Below the pieces are notes generated by a model, which was given only the letters and a program-made list of their open reading frames with translations, made no database searches and was not told where the DNA came from. Positions 54,535-63,096 of a stretch of DNA of 64,000 nucleotides are shown here, one piece after another. How positions within the stretch are numbered: position 1 is the first letter of the stretch; the number at the start of each line of letters is the position of its first letter. The stretch is from NCBI RefSeq assembly GCF_000452705.1, contig NZ_CP007014.1:1798001-1862000 (forward strand). The letters run 5' to 3'. The DNA is from Pseudomonas syringae CC1557. Its GTDB lineage: Bacteria > Pseudomonadota > Gammaproteobacteria > Pseudomonadales > Pseudomonadaceae. The position numbers and the translations under genes are program-made.

Positions 54535-54673
54535 GGCGGCAGCCTGATTGCGGGTCATTGCAGCGCTTTATTTCGCGTCGCAATGGCTCGCGGGCTGAAG
54601 CGGATTTTTCGCTGAAAGCCCGCTGCAAACCCTATAAACTCGCCGCGTTAATCCACCCGATCCAGGTATCGCC

Positions 54674-55504
54674 ATGCATCCCGCAGCCGAACACTCGCCG
54701 CTGGGCAAGTCCAGTGAGTACATCGCTACCTATACGCCGTCCCTGTTGTTTCCGATCCCGCGCGCCGCAAAATGGGCCGAGCTGGGGCTGACCGCGCAGA
54801 CGCTGCCGTACACGGGTGTCGATTTCTGGAACTGCTACGAGCTGTCCTGGCTGCTGCCGTCCGGCAAGCCGGTGGTCGCGATTGCCGAGTTCAGCATTCC
54901 GGCCGACTCGCCGAATATTATTGAATCGAAGTCTTTCAAGCTGTACCTCAATTCGCTGAACCAGACTGCTTTCGATGGCGTAGCACAAGTACAGACGACG
55001 CTTGAAAAGGATTTGTCAGCGGCCGCAGGCAAGCCAGTGGGCGTGCGTATTCGCAGCCTGGCGGAAATCGAAGGGGAGGGTGTCGCGGCATTGCCGGGTG
55101 TGTGTATCGACGATCTGGACATCACGGTCAGCAGCTACGACCGGCCGCAGCCTGAGTTGCTGCGCTGTGACGAGTCACAGGTGGTCGAAGAGCGCGTGCA
55201 CAGTCATCTGCTCAAATCCAACTGCCCGGTCACCAGCCAGCCCGACTGGGGCAGTGTAGTGGTCGACTATCGCGGTGCGGCGCTGGATCACGCCAGCCTG
55301 CTGGCGTACATCGTCAGCTTCCGCCAGCACTCGGACTTTCACGAGCAGTGCGTAGAAAGAATCTTTCTCGACCTGCAGCGTCTGCTCAAGCCGGAGAAGC
55401 TGACCGTCTACGCACGCTACGTGCGCCGTGGCGGGCTGGACATCAACCCGTACCGCAGTACTGAAGTGCTCGACGTGGATAATCGCAGACTGGCGCGGCA
55501 GTAG
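54674..55504 (+). CDS. queF: 7-cyano-7-deazaguanine reductase (QueF)
   Basis: A 276-residue NADPH-dependent nitrile reductase of queuosine synthesis, converting preQ0 to preQ1 (type II, two T-fold halves). The nucleophile Cys and Asp are in [14 protein letters not shown] (near residue 190), and the first half has [15 protein letters not shown]. No ribosome site stands out upstream of ATG 54674. A REP-like repeat cluster follows. Confidence 0.96.
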   Translation: MHPAAEHSPLGKSSEYIATYTPSLLFPIPRAAKWAELGLTAQTLPYTGVDFWNCYELSWLLPSGKPVVAIAEFSIPADSPNIIESKSFKLYLNSLNQTAFDGVAQVQTTLEKDLSAAAGKPVGVRIRSLAEIEGEGVAALPGVCIDDLDITVSSYDRPQPELLRCDESQVVEERVHSHLLKSNCPVTSQPDWGSVVVDYRGAALDHASLLAYIVSFRQHSDFHEQCVERIFLDLQRLLKPEKLTVYARYVRRGGLDINPYRSTEVLDVDNRRLARQ

Positions 55505-55539
55505 ATTCGTTCCGTGCCAATGCTCTGCACAGGGTCTGC

Positions 55540-55735
55540 ATCCCTTGCGACGCAGAGCGTCGAGAATTACGTTCCCACGATAGCTCCAACTATCGTGCGA
55601 CGCTCCGCGTCGCATGCCGTTCAGGACGCTCCGCGTCCTCTTGCGACGCAGAGCGTCGAGAAATGCGTTCCCTCGCTGGAGCGTGAGGAACGATAATCCC
55701 GACTATCGTGCGACGCGCTGCCTCCTCTTGGCGAG
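55540..55735. repeat. REP/BIME-like palindrome cluster
   Basis: Several GACGC-NNN-GCGTC palindromes in under 200 bases: CGACGCAGAGCGTCG at 55548-55562 and 55644-55658 (inside direct repeats of about 24 bases), GCGACGCTCCGCGTCGC at 55597-55613 and a related AGGACGC/GCGTCCT pair at 55623-55639. ACTATCGTGCGACGC also occurs twice. The pattern is that of Pseudomonas REP sequences in alternating orientation (BIME). No gene is seen here. Confidence 0.78.
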
Positions 55736-55760
55736 GCTGTGCCATCCACGCAGCGCCTGA

Positions 55761-56030
55761 TCAAATCCCGATATTACCCAGCGTCTGTACGATGTTGCGC
55801 AGTGTGCCGGCGATACCTGGATGCTCCAGCTCAAAACGTTCTACAGCCAAATTCACGCCATCGGAGAGGCTGCTGTCCTGCTCTTGAGTCGCTTGCTCCA
55901 GCTGAATTTTTGTTTCAATTTGTTGCATGAGTTCGTGCAGGTTTTCGCGCTCGGATTCCGAAAGCGGCGGGTTGTGCTCAAGTTGCTCGCGCAGTGTATT
56001 GAGTTGTTCTTGAAGTTCGCGGGCAGGCAT
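55761..56030 (-). CDS. DUF4404 family protein
   Basis: An 89-residue helical, acidic cytosolic protein (MPARELQEQLNTLREQLEHN ... GVNLAVERFELEHPGIAGTL) that fits the DUF4404 family, common in Pseudomonas. The function is unknown. A GGAGC upstream of the ATG and a 250-bp repeat-rich gap on the other side mark it as a single gene. Confidence 0.75.
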   Translation of the reverse strand: MPARELQEQLNTLREQLEHNPPLSESERENLHELMQQIETKIQLEQATQEQDSSLSDGVNLAVERFELEHPGIAGTLRNIVQTLGNIGI

Positions 56031-56133
56031 GGAGTGCTCCTTGATTGATAAGTCTGTCTCATGGACTTCGCTGTGCCGCTAAAGGTCCGTCATGACTCAA
56101 GACTAATCCAGTAATCTCCTTGATGCATATGTA

Positions 56134-56748
56134 TCAAGGCTTTTCGCCTTTGCTGCGCCGCAGGGTGATATCCGCCAGGCAAGACTCAAGTTCGCCCAAG
56201 TGATCAATGACCGAGTGCACGCCCAGCGCATAGAGCTTGAGCGTCGCCTGCGCACGTCGCTGTTCACGTTGCGAGTCGCTGAGCGCTTGCCATTGTGCGG
56301 GAGACAGTCCGCACAGCGGTCCGCAAGACGCCAGGCCAATGGTCCACAGCCCTGCGTTCAGGCCGGACTGCAACAGGCGCGGGTCGCCGCTGATAAGCAC
56401 GCAGCCATCCAGTTGCGGGACGTTCAACGCCATCAGTGCCATCCAGCAGGCGTCCGGCGCAGGCCATTTCGCTGCCGGGCGAGGCGCGGAAATGATCCAG
56501 CTGTCCAGCGGTGCGGCGAGGGGGGTGCTGACGGTTTCAGGCAGTTCATCAAGCCAGGCACAAGGCTGACCCTGATCACGCAGGGTTTTCAGGATATCCA
56601 GCGCGCCAGGTGTGGGCTGACTGTGCTCAGGCCCCGGACGCTCTGTGGTTCCGGCCTGCGCACCAAAATCCACCAGGCAGCCGCTAAGGCCGAACAGCAG
56701 GGCGGGGAAAGTCGGCAAAGGCTTGAGGACCGGCGCGAGCATGGGCAA
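56134..56748 (-). CDS. HAD-fold protein with lost catalytic aspartates
   Basis: A 204-residue protein similar in length and layout to phosphonoacetaldehyde-hydrolase-like HAD proteins. Motif I, normally DxDGT, reads FGLSGCLVDF: Gly20, Ser22 and Cys24 replace both Asp and the Thr. Later motifs (CVLISGDPRLL, AGLWTIGLASCG) persist, so the fold is kept while phosphatase activity is unlikely. It may act as a binding or regulatory protein. Confidence 0.8.
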   Translation of the reverse strand: MPMLAPVLKPLPTFPALLFGLSGCLVDFGAQAGTTERPGPEHSQPTPGALDILKTLRDQGQPCAWLDELPETVSTPLAAPLDSWIISAPRPAAKWPAPDACWMALMALNVPQLDGCVLISGDPRLLQSGLNAGLWTIGLASCGPLCGLSPAQWQALSDSQREQRRAQATLKLYALGVHSVIDHLGELESCLADITLRRSKGEKP

Positions 56749-56939
56749 ATCTCTGAAATATCCAGCACGCTACTGCGCTTGTATGACAGTTGGATGACGG
56801 CGCGATGACCAGGTTTATCCGCACTGCTTTGCTGACAGACCTGCCTTATTCGTAACAGAAGGCTTTATACTCTCGGCGTTAGCGTGTGGGGCGTAGCACC
56901 CGCGTCATTATTTCGATATCTCGATCAGGAGTGTCAGCT

Positions 56940-57641
56940 ATGCCCGTGACTGGTGCAGGCTTTATAAAACGTTTGGCGCAACTTTCGCTGTGCGCGGGCA
57001 TTGCGCTGGTACCGGTGGTCGTTCAGGCCGCTGAAGACGATCCATGGGAAGGCATCAACCGCTCCATTTTCAGCTTCAACGATACCCTCGACAAGTACAC
57101 CCTCAAGCCACTGGCGAAGGGTTATCAGTACATCGCCCCGCAATTCGTGGAAGACGGTATACACAACTTCTTCAACAACATTGGCGACGTTGGCAATCTG
57201 GCCAACGACGTGCTGCAAGCCAAACCTGCTGCGGCGGGTGTCGACACTGCGCGCATGATTTTCAACACCACCTTCGGGTTGCTGGGCTTTATCGACGTGG
57301 GTACCCGCATGGGCCTGCAACGCAACGATGAAGACTTCGGTCAGACGTTGGGCTACTGGGGCGTGCCAAGCGGCCCGTTCGTCGTCATTCCGTTGCTGGG
57401 GCCGAGCACCGTGCGTGATGCGTTCGCCAAGTACCCGGACACCTACACCTCTCCATACCGCTATATCGATCATGTCCCGACCCGCAATACGGCGCTGGGC
57501 GTCAATCTGATCGACACGCGTGCCAGCCTGCTGTCTGCAGAGCGCATGGTCAGCGGTGATCGCTACACGTTTATCCGTAACGCCTACTTGCAGAACCGTG
57601 AGTTCAAGGTCAAGGATGGCAAGGTCGAAGACGACTTTTAA
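56940..57641 (+). CDS. mlaA: MlaA/VacJ outer-membrane phospholipid-retention protein
   Basis: A 233-residue protein of the MlaA family, which removes misplaced phospholipids from the outer leaflet of the outer membrane as part of the Mla pathway. The conserved AAEDDPWEGINRSIFSFNDT follows the signal, and later DIGTRMGL-type FIDVGTRMGL and GVPSGPFVVIPLLGPS. The signal peptide has no lipobox Cys next to the cleavage site (VVVQAAED), so it is probably not a lipoprotein. AGGAG supports ATG 56940. Confidence 0.92.
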   Translation: MPVTGAGFIKRLAQLSLCAGIALVPVVVQAAEDDPWEGINRSIFSFNDTLDKYTLKPLAKGYQYIAPQFVEDGIHNFFNNIGDVGNLANDVLQAKPAAAGVDTARMIFNTTFGLLGFIDVGTRMGLQRNDEDFGQTLGYWGVPSGPFVVIPLLGPSTVRDAFAKYPDTYTSPYRYIDHVPTRNTALGVNLIDTRASLLSAERMVSGDRYTFIRNAYLQNREFKVKDGKVEDDF

Positions 57642-57670
57642 TTTTCGGCTTGAAAGTGCGTGACCAAACC

Positions 57671-57708
57671 AATAAAGGCGACCTAGGGTCGCCTTTATTA
57701 TTTTTGCG
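57671..57708 (+). terminator. Terminator of mlaA
   Basis: AATAAAGGCGACC pairs with GGTCGCCTTTATT (13 bp, 3-base loop), followed by ATTTTTG. It ends 67 bases after the mlaA stop. Confidence 0.88.
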
Positions 57709-57734
57709 TATTTGTGAACCCGTTCCGCCTCAAA

Positions 57735-58034
57735 TCAGTTCATCGAGACGATGGACAGCCCCAGTTTTTGCCCGCCGCCTTCTTCATCATTCACCCAGAC
57801 GACCTCCGTTTCGGCCTCTAAACCCTTCAGCGCCGCATGATCGGAGTCGATACGCACGCTGAGTTTGTCGCCCACCTGGAAGGAGCGAGGTGCCTGAACC
57901 TGCATGCCCGAGCTGGAAAGATCAATGCATACGGCAGGAATGACCTGGCCTGCGTGGATTAGATTAACCTCTGCATCAACACGCATGCGTATGTAATCCC
58001 GTTTTTCCTCATAGTCGCGATCAGTTCGACTCAT
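57735..58034 (-). CDS. PilZ-domain protein
   Basis: A 99-residue single-domain PilZ protein: RxxxR in KRDYIRMRVDAEV (about residues 11-23) and DLSSSGMQVQAP (about 38-49), the cyclic-di-GMP binding motifs. Second PilZ protein of the window. It is convergent with mlaA beyond the terminator and diverges from rssB. Confidence 0.88.
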   Translation of the reverse strand: MSRTDRDYEEKRDYIRMRVDAEVNLIHAGQVIPAVCIDLSSSGMQVQAPRSFQVGDKLSVRIDSDHAALKGLEAETEVVWVNDEEGGGQKLGLSIVSMN

Positions 58035-58301
58035 GTCAGTCCCTTCGTTTTAGTTGCTGATTAATCAGTTCTTATAACTCTCGGTGATTTGTGATGTAAA
58101 GAGCACCTCGTGAGGGGCGGAGCATGCTTGAAACACCCGTCGGATGGGAGTACCGTCTGCGCCTTGAAGGGCACCTCTGAACATGACGCGCACGCGGTGT
58201 TGCGTACATGACATTGCAGAGAGGCTAGAAGCGAATCCAGTAAGCGGGTTCCGGTGATTCCGGGCCGCCTACGCCAACCTGATCTGGCGCCGTTTGCCCA
58301 C

Positions 58302-59486
58302 ATGCCAAAAACCAGTGCCACGCTGCTGATTATCGATGACGACGAAGTAGTGCGCGCGAGCCTCGCCGCCTATTTGGAAGACAGTGGCTTCAGCGTCCTC
58401 CAGGCTAGCAATGGCTTGCAGGGAATACAGATATTCGAGCAGGAAAAGCCCGATTTGGTGGTGTGCGACTTGCGCATGCCGCAGATGGGTGGGCTTGAGC
58501 TGATTCGTCAAGTGACCGTCAGCGCTCCGCAGACCCCGGTCATCGTGGTTTCCGGTGCCGGCGTGATGAGCGATGCGGTAGAAGCGTTGCGTCTGGGCGC
58601 TGCCGACTACCTGATCAAGCCCCTTGAAGATCTGGCGGTACTCGAACATTCAGTGCGTCGCGCCCTGGATAGGTCGCGCCTGCTCAACGAAAACCAGGTC
58701 TATCGCGAGAAGCTGGAAAAAGCCAATCGCGAGCTTGAAGCCAGCCTGCACCTGTTGCAGGAAGATCAGGATGCGGGTCGGCAAGTTCAGATGAACATGC
58801 TGCCGATTACTCCCTGGTCAATTGACGAATTCCAGTTCGCTCACCAGATTATTCCCTCGCTGTACCTGTCCGGTGACTTCGTCGATTACTTTCGGGTCGA
58901 CGAAAGGCGCGTTGCCTTCTATCTGGCCGATGTTTCGGGGCATGGGGCGTCTTCGGCATTCATCACGGTGCTCTTGAAGTTCATGACCACCCGTCTGCTG
59001 TTCGAATCGAAGCGTGGCGGAACGCTGCCTGAATTCAAACCGTCGGATGTGCTCGGGCATATCAATCGTGGGCTGATCAGTTGCAAACTGGGCAAGCATG
59101 TCACTATGGTGGGCGGGGTAATCGATGAGGACGCGGGTACGCTGACCTACGCGGTTGGCGGCCATCTGCCGCTGCCGGTGCTGTACACCGAGGGGCAGAC
59201 GCGCTATCTGGAAGGCCGCGGTCTTCCGGTCGGGCTGTTCAATGAAGCGACCTATCAGGACCACGAGATGGAACTGCCGGCGTCCTTCAGTCTGACCATG
59301 TTGTCTGATGGCATACTGGATCTGTTACCCGGTGATACACTCAAAGAGAAAGAAGCCGTGCTTCCCGAGTTGGTGAAGACGGCTGGCGGCAGCCTGGAAG
59401 GCTTGCAGCGGGTTTTTGAATTGGCAACGCTAGGGGAGATGCCGGATGATATCGCCTTGTTAGTGTTAAGCAGGAATCTTGAATGA
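58302..59486 (+). CDS. rssB: RssB-type response regulator with PP2C phosphatase domain
   Basis: A 394-residue cytosolic protein: receiver domain (1-125; Asp near residue 58 in VVCDLRMPQMGG, Lys in YLIKPLED), a short helix, then a PP2C-like phosphatase (SGDFVDYF, VSGHGASSA, SDGILDLLP, PDDIALLVL). In Pseudomonas, RssB is linked with the anti-anti-sigma protein RssC, whose gene overlaps by 4 bases here. ATG 58302 gives the family length; a GTG at 58254 is less likely. No clear ribosome site is seen. Confidence 0.94.
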   Translation: MPKTSATLLIIDDDEVVRASLAAYLEDSGFSVLQASNGLQGIQIFEQEKPDLVVCDLRMPQMGGLELIRQVTVSAPQTPVIVVSGAGVMSDAVEALRLGAADYLIKPLEDLAVLEHSVRRALDRSRLLNENQVYREKLEKANRELEASLHLLQEDQDAGRQVQMNMLPITPWSIDEFQFAHQIIPSLYLSGDFVDYFRVDERRVAFYLADVSGHGASSAFITVLLKFMTTRLLFESKRGGTLPEFKPSDVLGHINRGLISCKLGKHVTMVGGVIDEDAGTLTYAVGGHLPLPVLYTEGQTRYLEGRGLPVGLFNEATYQDHEMELPASFSLTMLSDGILDLLPGDTLKEKEAVLPELVKTAGGSLEGLQRVFELATLGEMPDDIALLVLSRNLE

Positions 59487-59968
59487 GTACCGGTAGAATC
59501 CAGTTCGCCGAGCAGGAAGGCACCTTCGTTCTGAAGTTCGTGGGCGAAGTGCGGTTGACGCTGTGTTCGGCCCTGGATGCGACTATCGAGCGAATCTTCA
59601 CCGCGTTGAATTTTTCCGCAGTGGTGATCGATCTGACCGAGACTCGCAGCATCGACAGCACCACATTGGGCCTGCTGGCCAAGTTGTCGATCCTGTCCCG
59701 TCAAAAGGTCGGCCTGCTGCCGACCCTGGTCACCACCCACGAAGACATCACGCGCCTGTTGCAGTCCATGGGCTTCGATCAGGTGTTCAATATTGTTGAC
59801 CGGCCGCTGCCGCGTCTTGAGTCCCTGACCGATTTGCCGTCGCAGGATCAGTGCGAAGAGGTGGTCAAGGCCAAGGTGCTCGAAGCGCACAAGATCCTCA
59901 TGGGCCTGAACGACTCCAACCGCGAAGCATTCCACGACCTGGTCAATGCGCTTGAAGGGCAACGCTAG
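59483..59968 (+). CDS. rssC: STAS-domain anti-anti-sigma factor (RssC)
   Basis: A 161-residue protein with an N-terminal STAS domain (GRIQFAEQEGTFVLKFVGEV ... VVIDLTETRSIDSTTLGLL). The Ser in the IDST motif is the likely target for dephosphorylation by RssB. The C-terminal 50 residues are a less conserved extension. The start overlaps the rssB stop (ATGA). They form a partner-switching pair that probably tunes sigma-factor (RpoS-type) activity; that output is inferred. Confidence 0.92.
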   Translation: MSTGRIQFAEQEGTFVLKFVGEVRLTLCSALDATIERIFTALNFSAVVIDLTETRSIDSTTLGLLAKLSILSRQKVGLLPTLVTTHEDITRLLQSMGFDQVFNIVDRPLPRLESLTDLPSQDQCEEVVKAKVLEAHKILMGLNDSNREAFHDLVNALEGQR

Positions 59969-59994
59969 GCAGTCCCGCTAAATCGCAGGCAGCA

Positions 59995-60030
59995 AAAAGG
60001 GCGACACCCGCGAGGGTGCCGCCCTTTTTT
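59995..60030. terminator. Bidirectional terminator between rssC and tal
   Basis: AAAAGGGCG-A-CACCC pairs with GGGTG-C-CGCCCTTTT (one mismatch, 4-base loop). T-runs on both sides let it serve rssBC (plus) and the convergent tal (minus). Confidence 0.88.
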
Positions 60031-60033
60031 GTA

Positions 60034-60963
60034 TCAGGCTTTTTTGGCAGGAAGCAGCGCTTCCAGTTTTTCCTGATCACGAGCGAACTGACGAATGCCT
60101 TCGGCCAGTTTCTCGGTGGCCATCGCATCTTCGTTGGAGTTCCAGCGGAACTGGCTCTCGGTCAGGCTCTGACGTGGCTCACCTGCATTGCCCGGAGCGA
60201 GTTTGCGCTGCAGTGTGCCGGTGTCTTCGGCCAGTTGCTTGAGCAGTTCAGTGCTGATGGTCAGGCGGTCACAACCGGCCAGTTGTTCGATCTGGTTCAG
60301 GTTGCGGAAGCTGGCACCCATTACGACTGTTTTGAAGTCGTTGGCCTTGTAGTAATTGTAGATGCGCGTTACAGACTGCACGCCTGGGTCCTCTGCACCG
60401 GTGTAATCGGTGCCCGACGACTTTTTGTACCAGTCGTAGATACGGCCCACGAACGGCGAGATCAGGAATACGCCAGCTTCAGCACACGCGACAGCCTGAG
60501 CGAAGGAAAACAGCAGCGTCAGATTGGTCTGGATACCTTTTTTCTCAAGGTATTCGGCAGCGCGGATGCCTTCCCAGGTCGACGCAAGCTTCACCAGCAC
60601 GCGATCATTTTCGACACCGGCGGCGTTGTACAGCCCGATCAGGCGTTCACTGCGTTCAATCAGCGCGTTGGTGTCAAAGGACAGTCGAGCGTCCACCTCA
60701 GTGGATACGCGGCCCGGTACGACCTTGAGAATCTCCTGGCCGATGGCAACCGCGAAATGGTCGCATGCCAGCCCTATGTCGCCTTTGCCGCGTGCGAATG
60801 CTTCTTCGAGCATCGCTTTGTTGCTTTCACTCGACGCTGCCTTGAGCAGCAGAGAGGGGTTTGTGGTTGCATCTTGAGGCTTGAGGCTTTTAATAGCGCC
60901 AAAATCGCCGGTATCGGCAACAACGGTGGTGAAGTTCTTGAGTTGATCCAGCTTGGAAGTCAT
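60034..60963 (-). CDS. tal: Transaldolase
   Basis: A 309-residue TIM-barrel enzyme of the pentose phosphate pathway that moves a dihydroxyacetone unit. The Schiff-base Lys is in [13 protein letters not shown] (near residue 130), and the N-terminal [18 protein letters not shown] motif (Asp) is intact. The ATG at 60963 gives the family length; the longer frame to 61017 is unlikely. It converges on rssC. Confidence 0.96.
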   Translation of the reverse strand: MTSKLDQLKNFTTVVADTGDFGAIKSLKPQDATTNPSLLLKAASSESNKAMLEEAFARGKGDIGLACDHFAVAIGQEILKVVPGRVSTEVDARLSFDTNALIERSERLIGLYNAAGVENDRVLVKLASTWEGIRAAEYLEKKGIQTNLTLLFSFAQAVACAEAGVFLISPFVGRIYDWYKKSSGTDYTGAEDPGVQSVTRIYNYYKANDFKTVVMGASFRNLNQIEQLAGCDRLTISTELLKQLAEDTGTLQRKLAPGNAGEPRQSLTESQFRWNSNEDAMATEKLAEGIRQFARDQEKLEALLPAKKA

Positions 60964-61239
60964 GAGCGTGCTCTGTCCTGTGCGGTTGGATGACATTACC
61001 CGAGCGCTGCCGCCCACTCAAGGCCGCAGCACGTAATGCCTGCGGATGGAGGGCGTCGAGGGTCGGCATAGTCTTGAAAACCATTGTCGAGACTGTTTTG
61101 GAGCCTATAGCAGACTGCTTGTTCCCTTGATCTTTATTTTGCCCCTCATGCATGACAGGCAGGGGCGCGCGAATCTGGTGTTGAAGGGAGTATTGGGGTA
61201 AAGATGCAGCCTCCATAGCGATGATCTGAAGGAACCAGC

Positions 61240-62502
61240 ATGCATCCACAACGCGCCTCCCTAACCGCCGCAATCGGCTTTTCGCTGCTTTCTCTGAGTG
61301 CAATGGCGGCGAGTGCAATGGCCGCCGATTTGTCCGCTGATCAATTACTTGAACAGGCTAAGGCTGAGCAGCAGTCCTACCTTGCCACGGTCAGGCAATT
61401 GGTGGATGTCGACACCGGCACCGGTCAGGCGCCTGGCCTGAAGGTCATCAGCGCGCTGCTGGTCGAACGTCTCAAGGCATTGGGCGCCGACGTCACCACC
61501 ACGCCAGCCGACCCGTCTGCCGGTGACAATATTGTCGGCACGTTCAAAGGCAGTGGTACGAAGTCCTTTCTGTTGATGGTTCATTACGACACGGTATTCG
61601 GCCCCGGCACGGCCGCCAAGCGACCATTCAGGCTCGACAGCGAACGCGCCTACGGCCCTGGCGTTGCGGACGCCAAGGGCGGTGTGGCGATGATTCTGCA
61701 TTCGCTTAAACTGCTGCAGGATCAGAAATTCAAGGAGTTTGGCACGCTCACCGTGCTGTTCAATCCGGACGAGGAAACCGGCTCCAGCGGGTCAAAAAAA
61801 GTCATTGCCGAACTGGCCCGCCAGCACGATTACGTCTTCTCGTATGAGCCGCCTGACAAGGACGCCGTCACCGTAGCCACCAATGGCATCAACGGCCTGA
61901 TTCTCGACGTCAAAGGCAAGTCCTCACACGCGGGTTCTGCACCCGAAGCAGGGCGCAACGCGGCCATGGAGCTGGCGCACCAGATGCTGCAACTCAAGGA
62001 CCTCGGCGACCCGGCCAAGGGCACTACGGTCAACTGGACGCTCATCAAAGGCGGAGAGAAGCGCAACATTATCCCGTCCAGCGCCTCAGCCGAAGCGGAC
62101 ATGCGCTATTCCGACCTGAGCGAGAGCGACCGGGTACTGGCTGACGGCGAACGCATCGTGAAAAACACACTGATCGATGGCACTGAAGTGACATTGCGCA
62201 TGGAAAAGGGCCGTCCACCGCTGGCGAAAAATCCGGGCTCTGAACAGTTGGCAAAAACGGCGCAGGCGCTCTACGGGAAAATAGATCGCACTGTCGAACC
62301 CATCGCCATGCGCTTCGGCACCGATGCAGGTTATGCCTACGTGCCTGGCAGCGCAAAGCCCGCAATACTTGAAACGATGGGTGTCGTCGGTGCTGGTCTG
62401 CATGCCGACGACGAATACATCGAGCTGTCGAGCATTGCGCCCAGGCTGTACCTGACCGTTGCCTTGATCACTCAGTTGTCACGGGATGATTCAACGCCGT
62501 AG
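61240..62502 (+). CDS. Exported M20-family metallopeptidase (glutamate carboxypeptidase type)
   Basis: A 420-residue protein with a signal peptide (ending ASAMAA, about residues 1-29) and an M20 peptidase domain. Metal ligands: MVHYDTVFGPG (His-x-Asp), GPGVADAKGG (Asp), FNPDEETGSSG (Glu-Glu). The dimerisation insert spans about 215-325. Similar enzymes (CPG2) remove C-terminal glutamate from folates or peptides. The substrate is inferred. AAGGAAC precedes the ATG. Confidence 0.92.
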   Translation: MHPQRASLTAAIGFSLLSLSAMAASAMAADLSADQLLEQAKAEQQSYLATVRQLVDVDTGTGQAPGLKVISALLVERLKALGADVTTTPADPSAGDNIVGTFKGSGTKSFLLMVHYDTVFGPGTAAKRPFRLDSERAYGPGVADAKGGVAMILHSLKLLQDQKFKEFGTLTVLFNPDEETGSSGSKKVIAELARQHDYVFSYEPPDKDAVTVATNGINGLILDVKGKSSHAGSAPEAGRNAAMELAHQMLQLKDLGDPAKGTTVNWTLIKGGEKRNIIPSSASAEADMRYSDLSESDRVLADGERIVKNTLIDGTEVTLRMEKGRPPLAKNPGSEQLAKTAQALYGKIDRTVEPIAMRFGTDAGYAYVPGSAKPAILETMGVVGAGLHADDEYIELSSIAPRLYLTVALITQLSRDDSTP

Positions 62503-62514
62503 GCGTCCATTCTG

Positions 62515-62551
62515 GATAAAAGGGCAGGGCTGGAAAATCTATCCGGCCCTG
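62515..62551 (-). terminator. Probable terminator of the NTF2-like gene
   Basis: GCAGGGC and GCCCTGC arms (62524-62551) are followed on the minus strand by CCTTTTAT; placed 9 bases after the stop at 62560. Confidence 0.55.
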
Positions 62552-62559
62552 CTTGCGCG

Positions 62560-62946
62560 TCAACCTTCGAACTGGTGGTAGACCTTGGCAATGACCTTCC
62601 ATGTTCCGTCAATCCTGATCAGCGTCAGGTAGTCATTGTAATCGGCACCTATCGCGTCTTTCTCCATATCGACCCTTACAACAGCGGTCGTAGGAGTGAT
62701 CGCCAGCACGTCAAGCCGGGTCACGATATCCGGTGCTTTACCATTGCTCTGGACGAACGAGTAAAGATTGCTGATCGGGCCGCCCAGTAGTTGGCCGTTC
62801 GTGAAACCGTACATCACCGCATCGGTATGAAACGCTTCGGCGATGGTTTCGACGCTGCCAATGCGCAAGCCTTCGACATACTTTGCCGCGGTGGCGATGA
62901 CGGCGTTGTAATCCTCAGTGGGCACGGCTTTGATGTTTTTGCTCAT
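62560..62946 (-). CDS. NTF2-like protein (lumazine-binding type)
   Basis: A 128-residue alpha+beta protein of the SnoaL/NTF2-like fold: YNAVIATAAKYVEGLRIGSV, AFHTDAVMYGFTNGQLLGG and DYLTLIRIDGTWKVIAKVYH. Blocks resemble the putative lumazine-binding group. Such folds serve as isomerases, binding proteins or small hydrolases. No further assignment can be made. No signal peptide is seen. Confidence 0.82.
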   Translation of the reverse strand: MSKNIKAVPTEDYNAVIATAAKYVEGLRIGSVETIAEAFHTDAVMYGFTNGQLLGGPISNLYSFVQSNGKAPDIVTRLDVLAITPTTAVVRVDMEKDAIGADYNDYLTLIRIDGTWKVIAKVYHQFEG

Positions 62947-63096
62947 GGGGTTATGACTCCTGAAGTAAAGCTCGGGTTGTAGGATCGGGGGGTTAACAGA
63001 CGTGCCTGCTCTTCACCAATCCTGCCGGGTCGGCGAAATGGCAATTTCATTGACACAGCGGCCGGACAGATAACGAAATGCAGGCCTGCGAACGTC

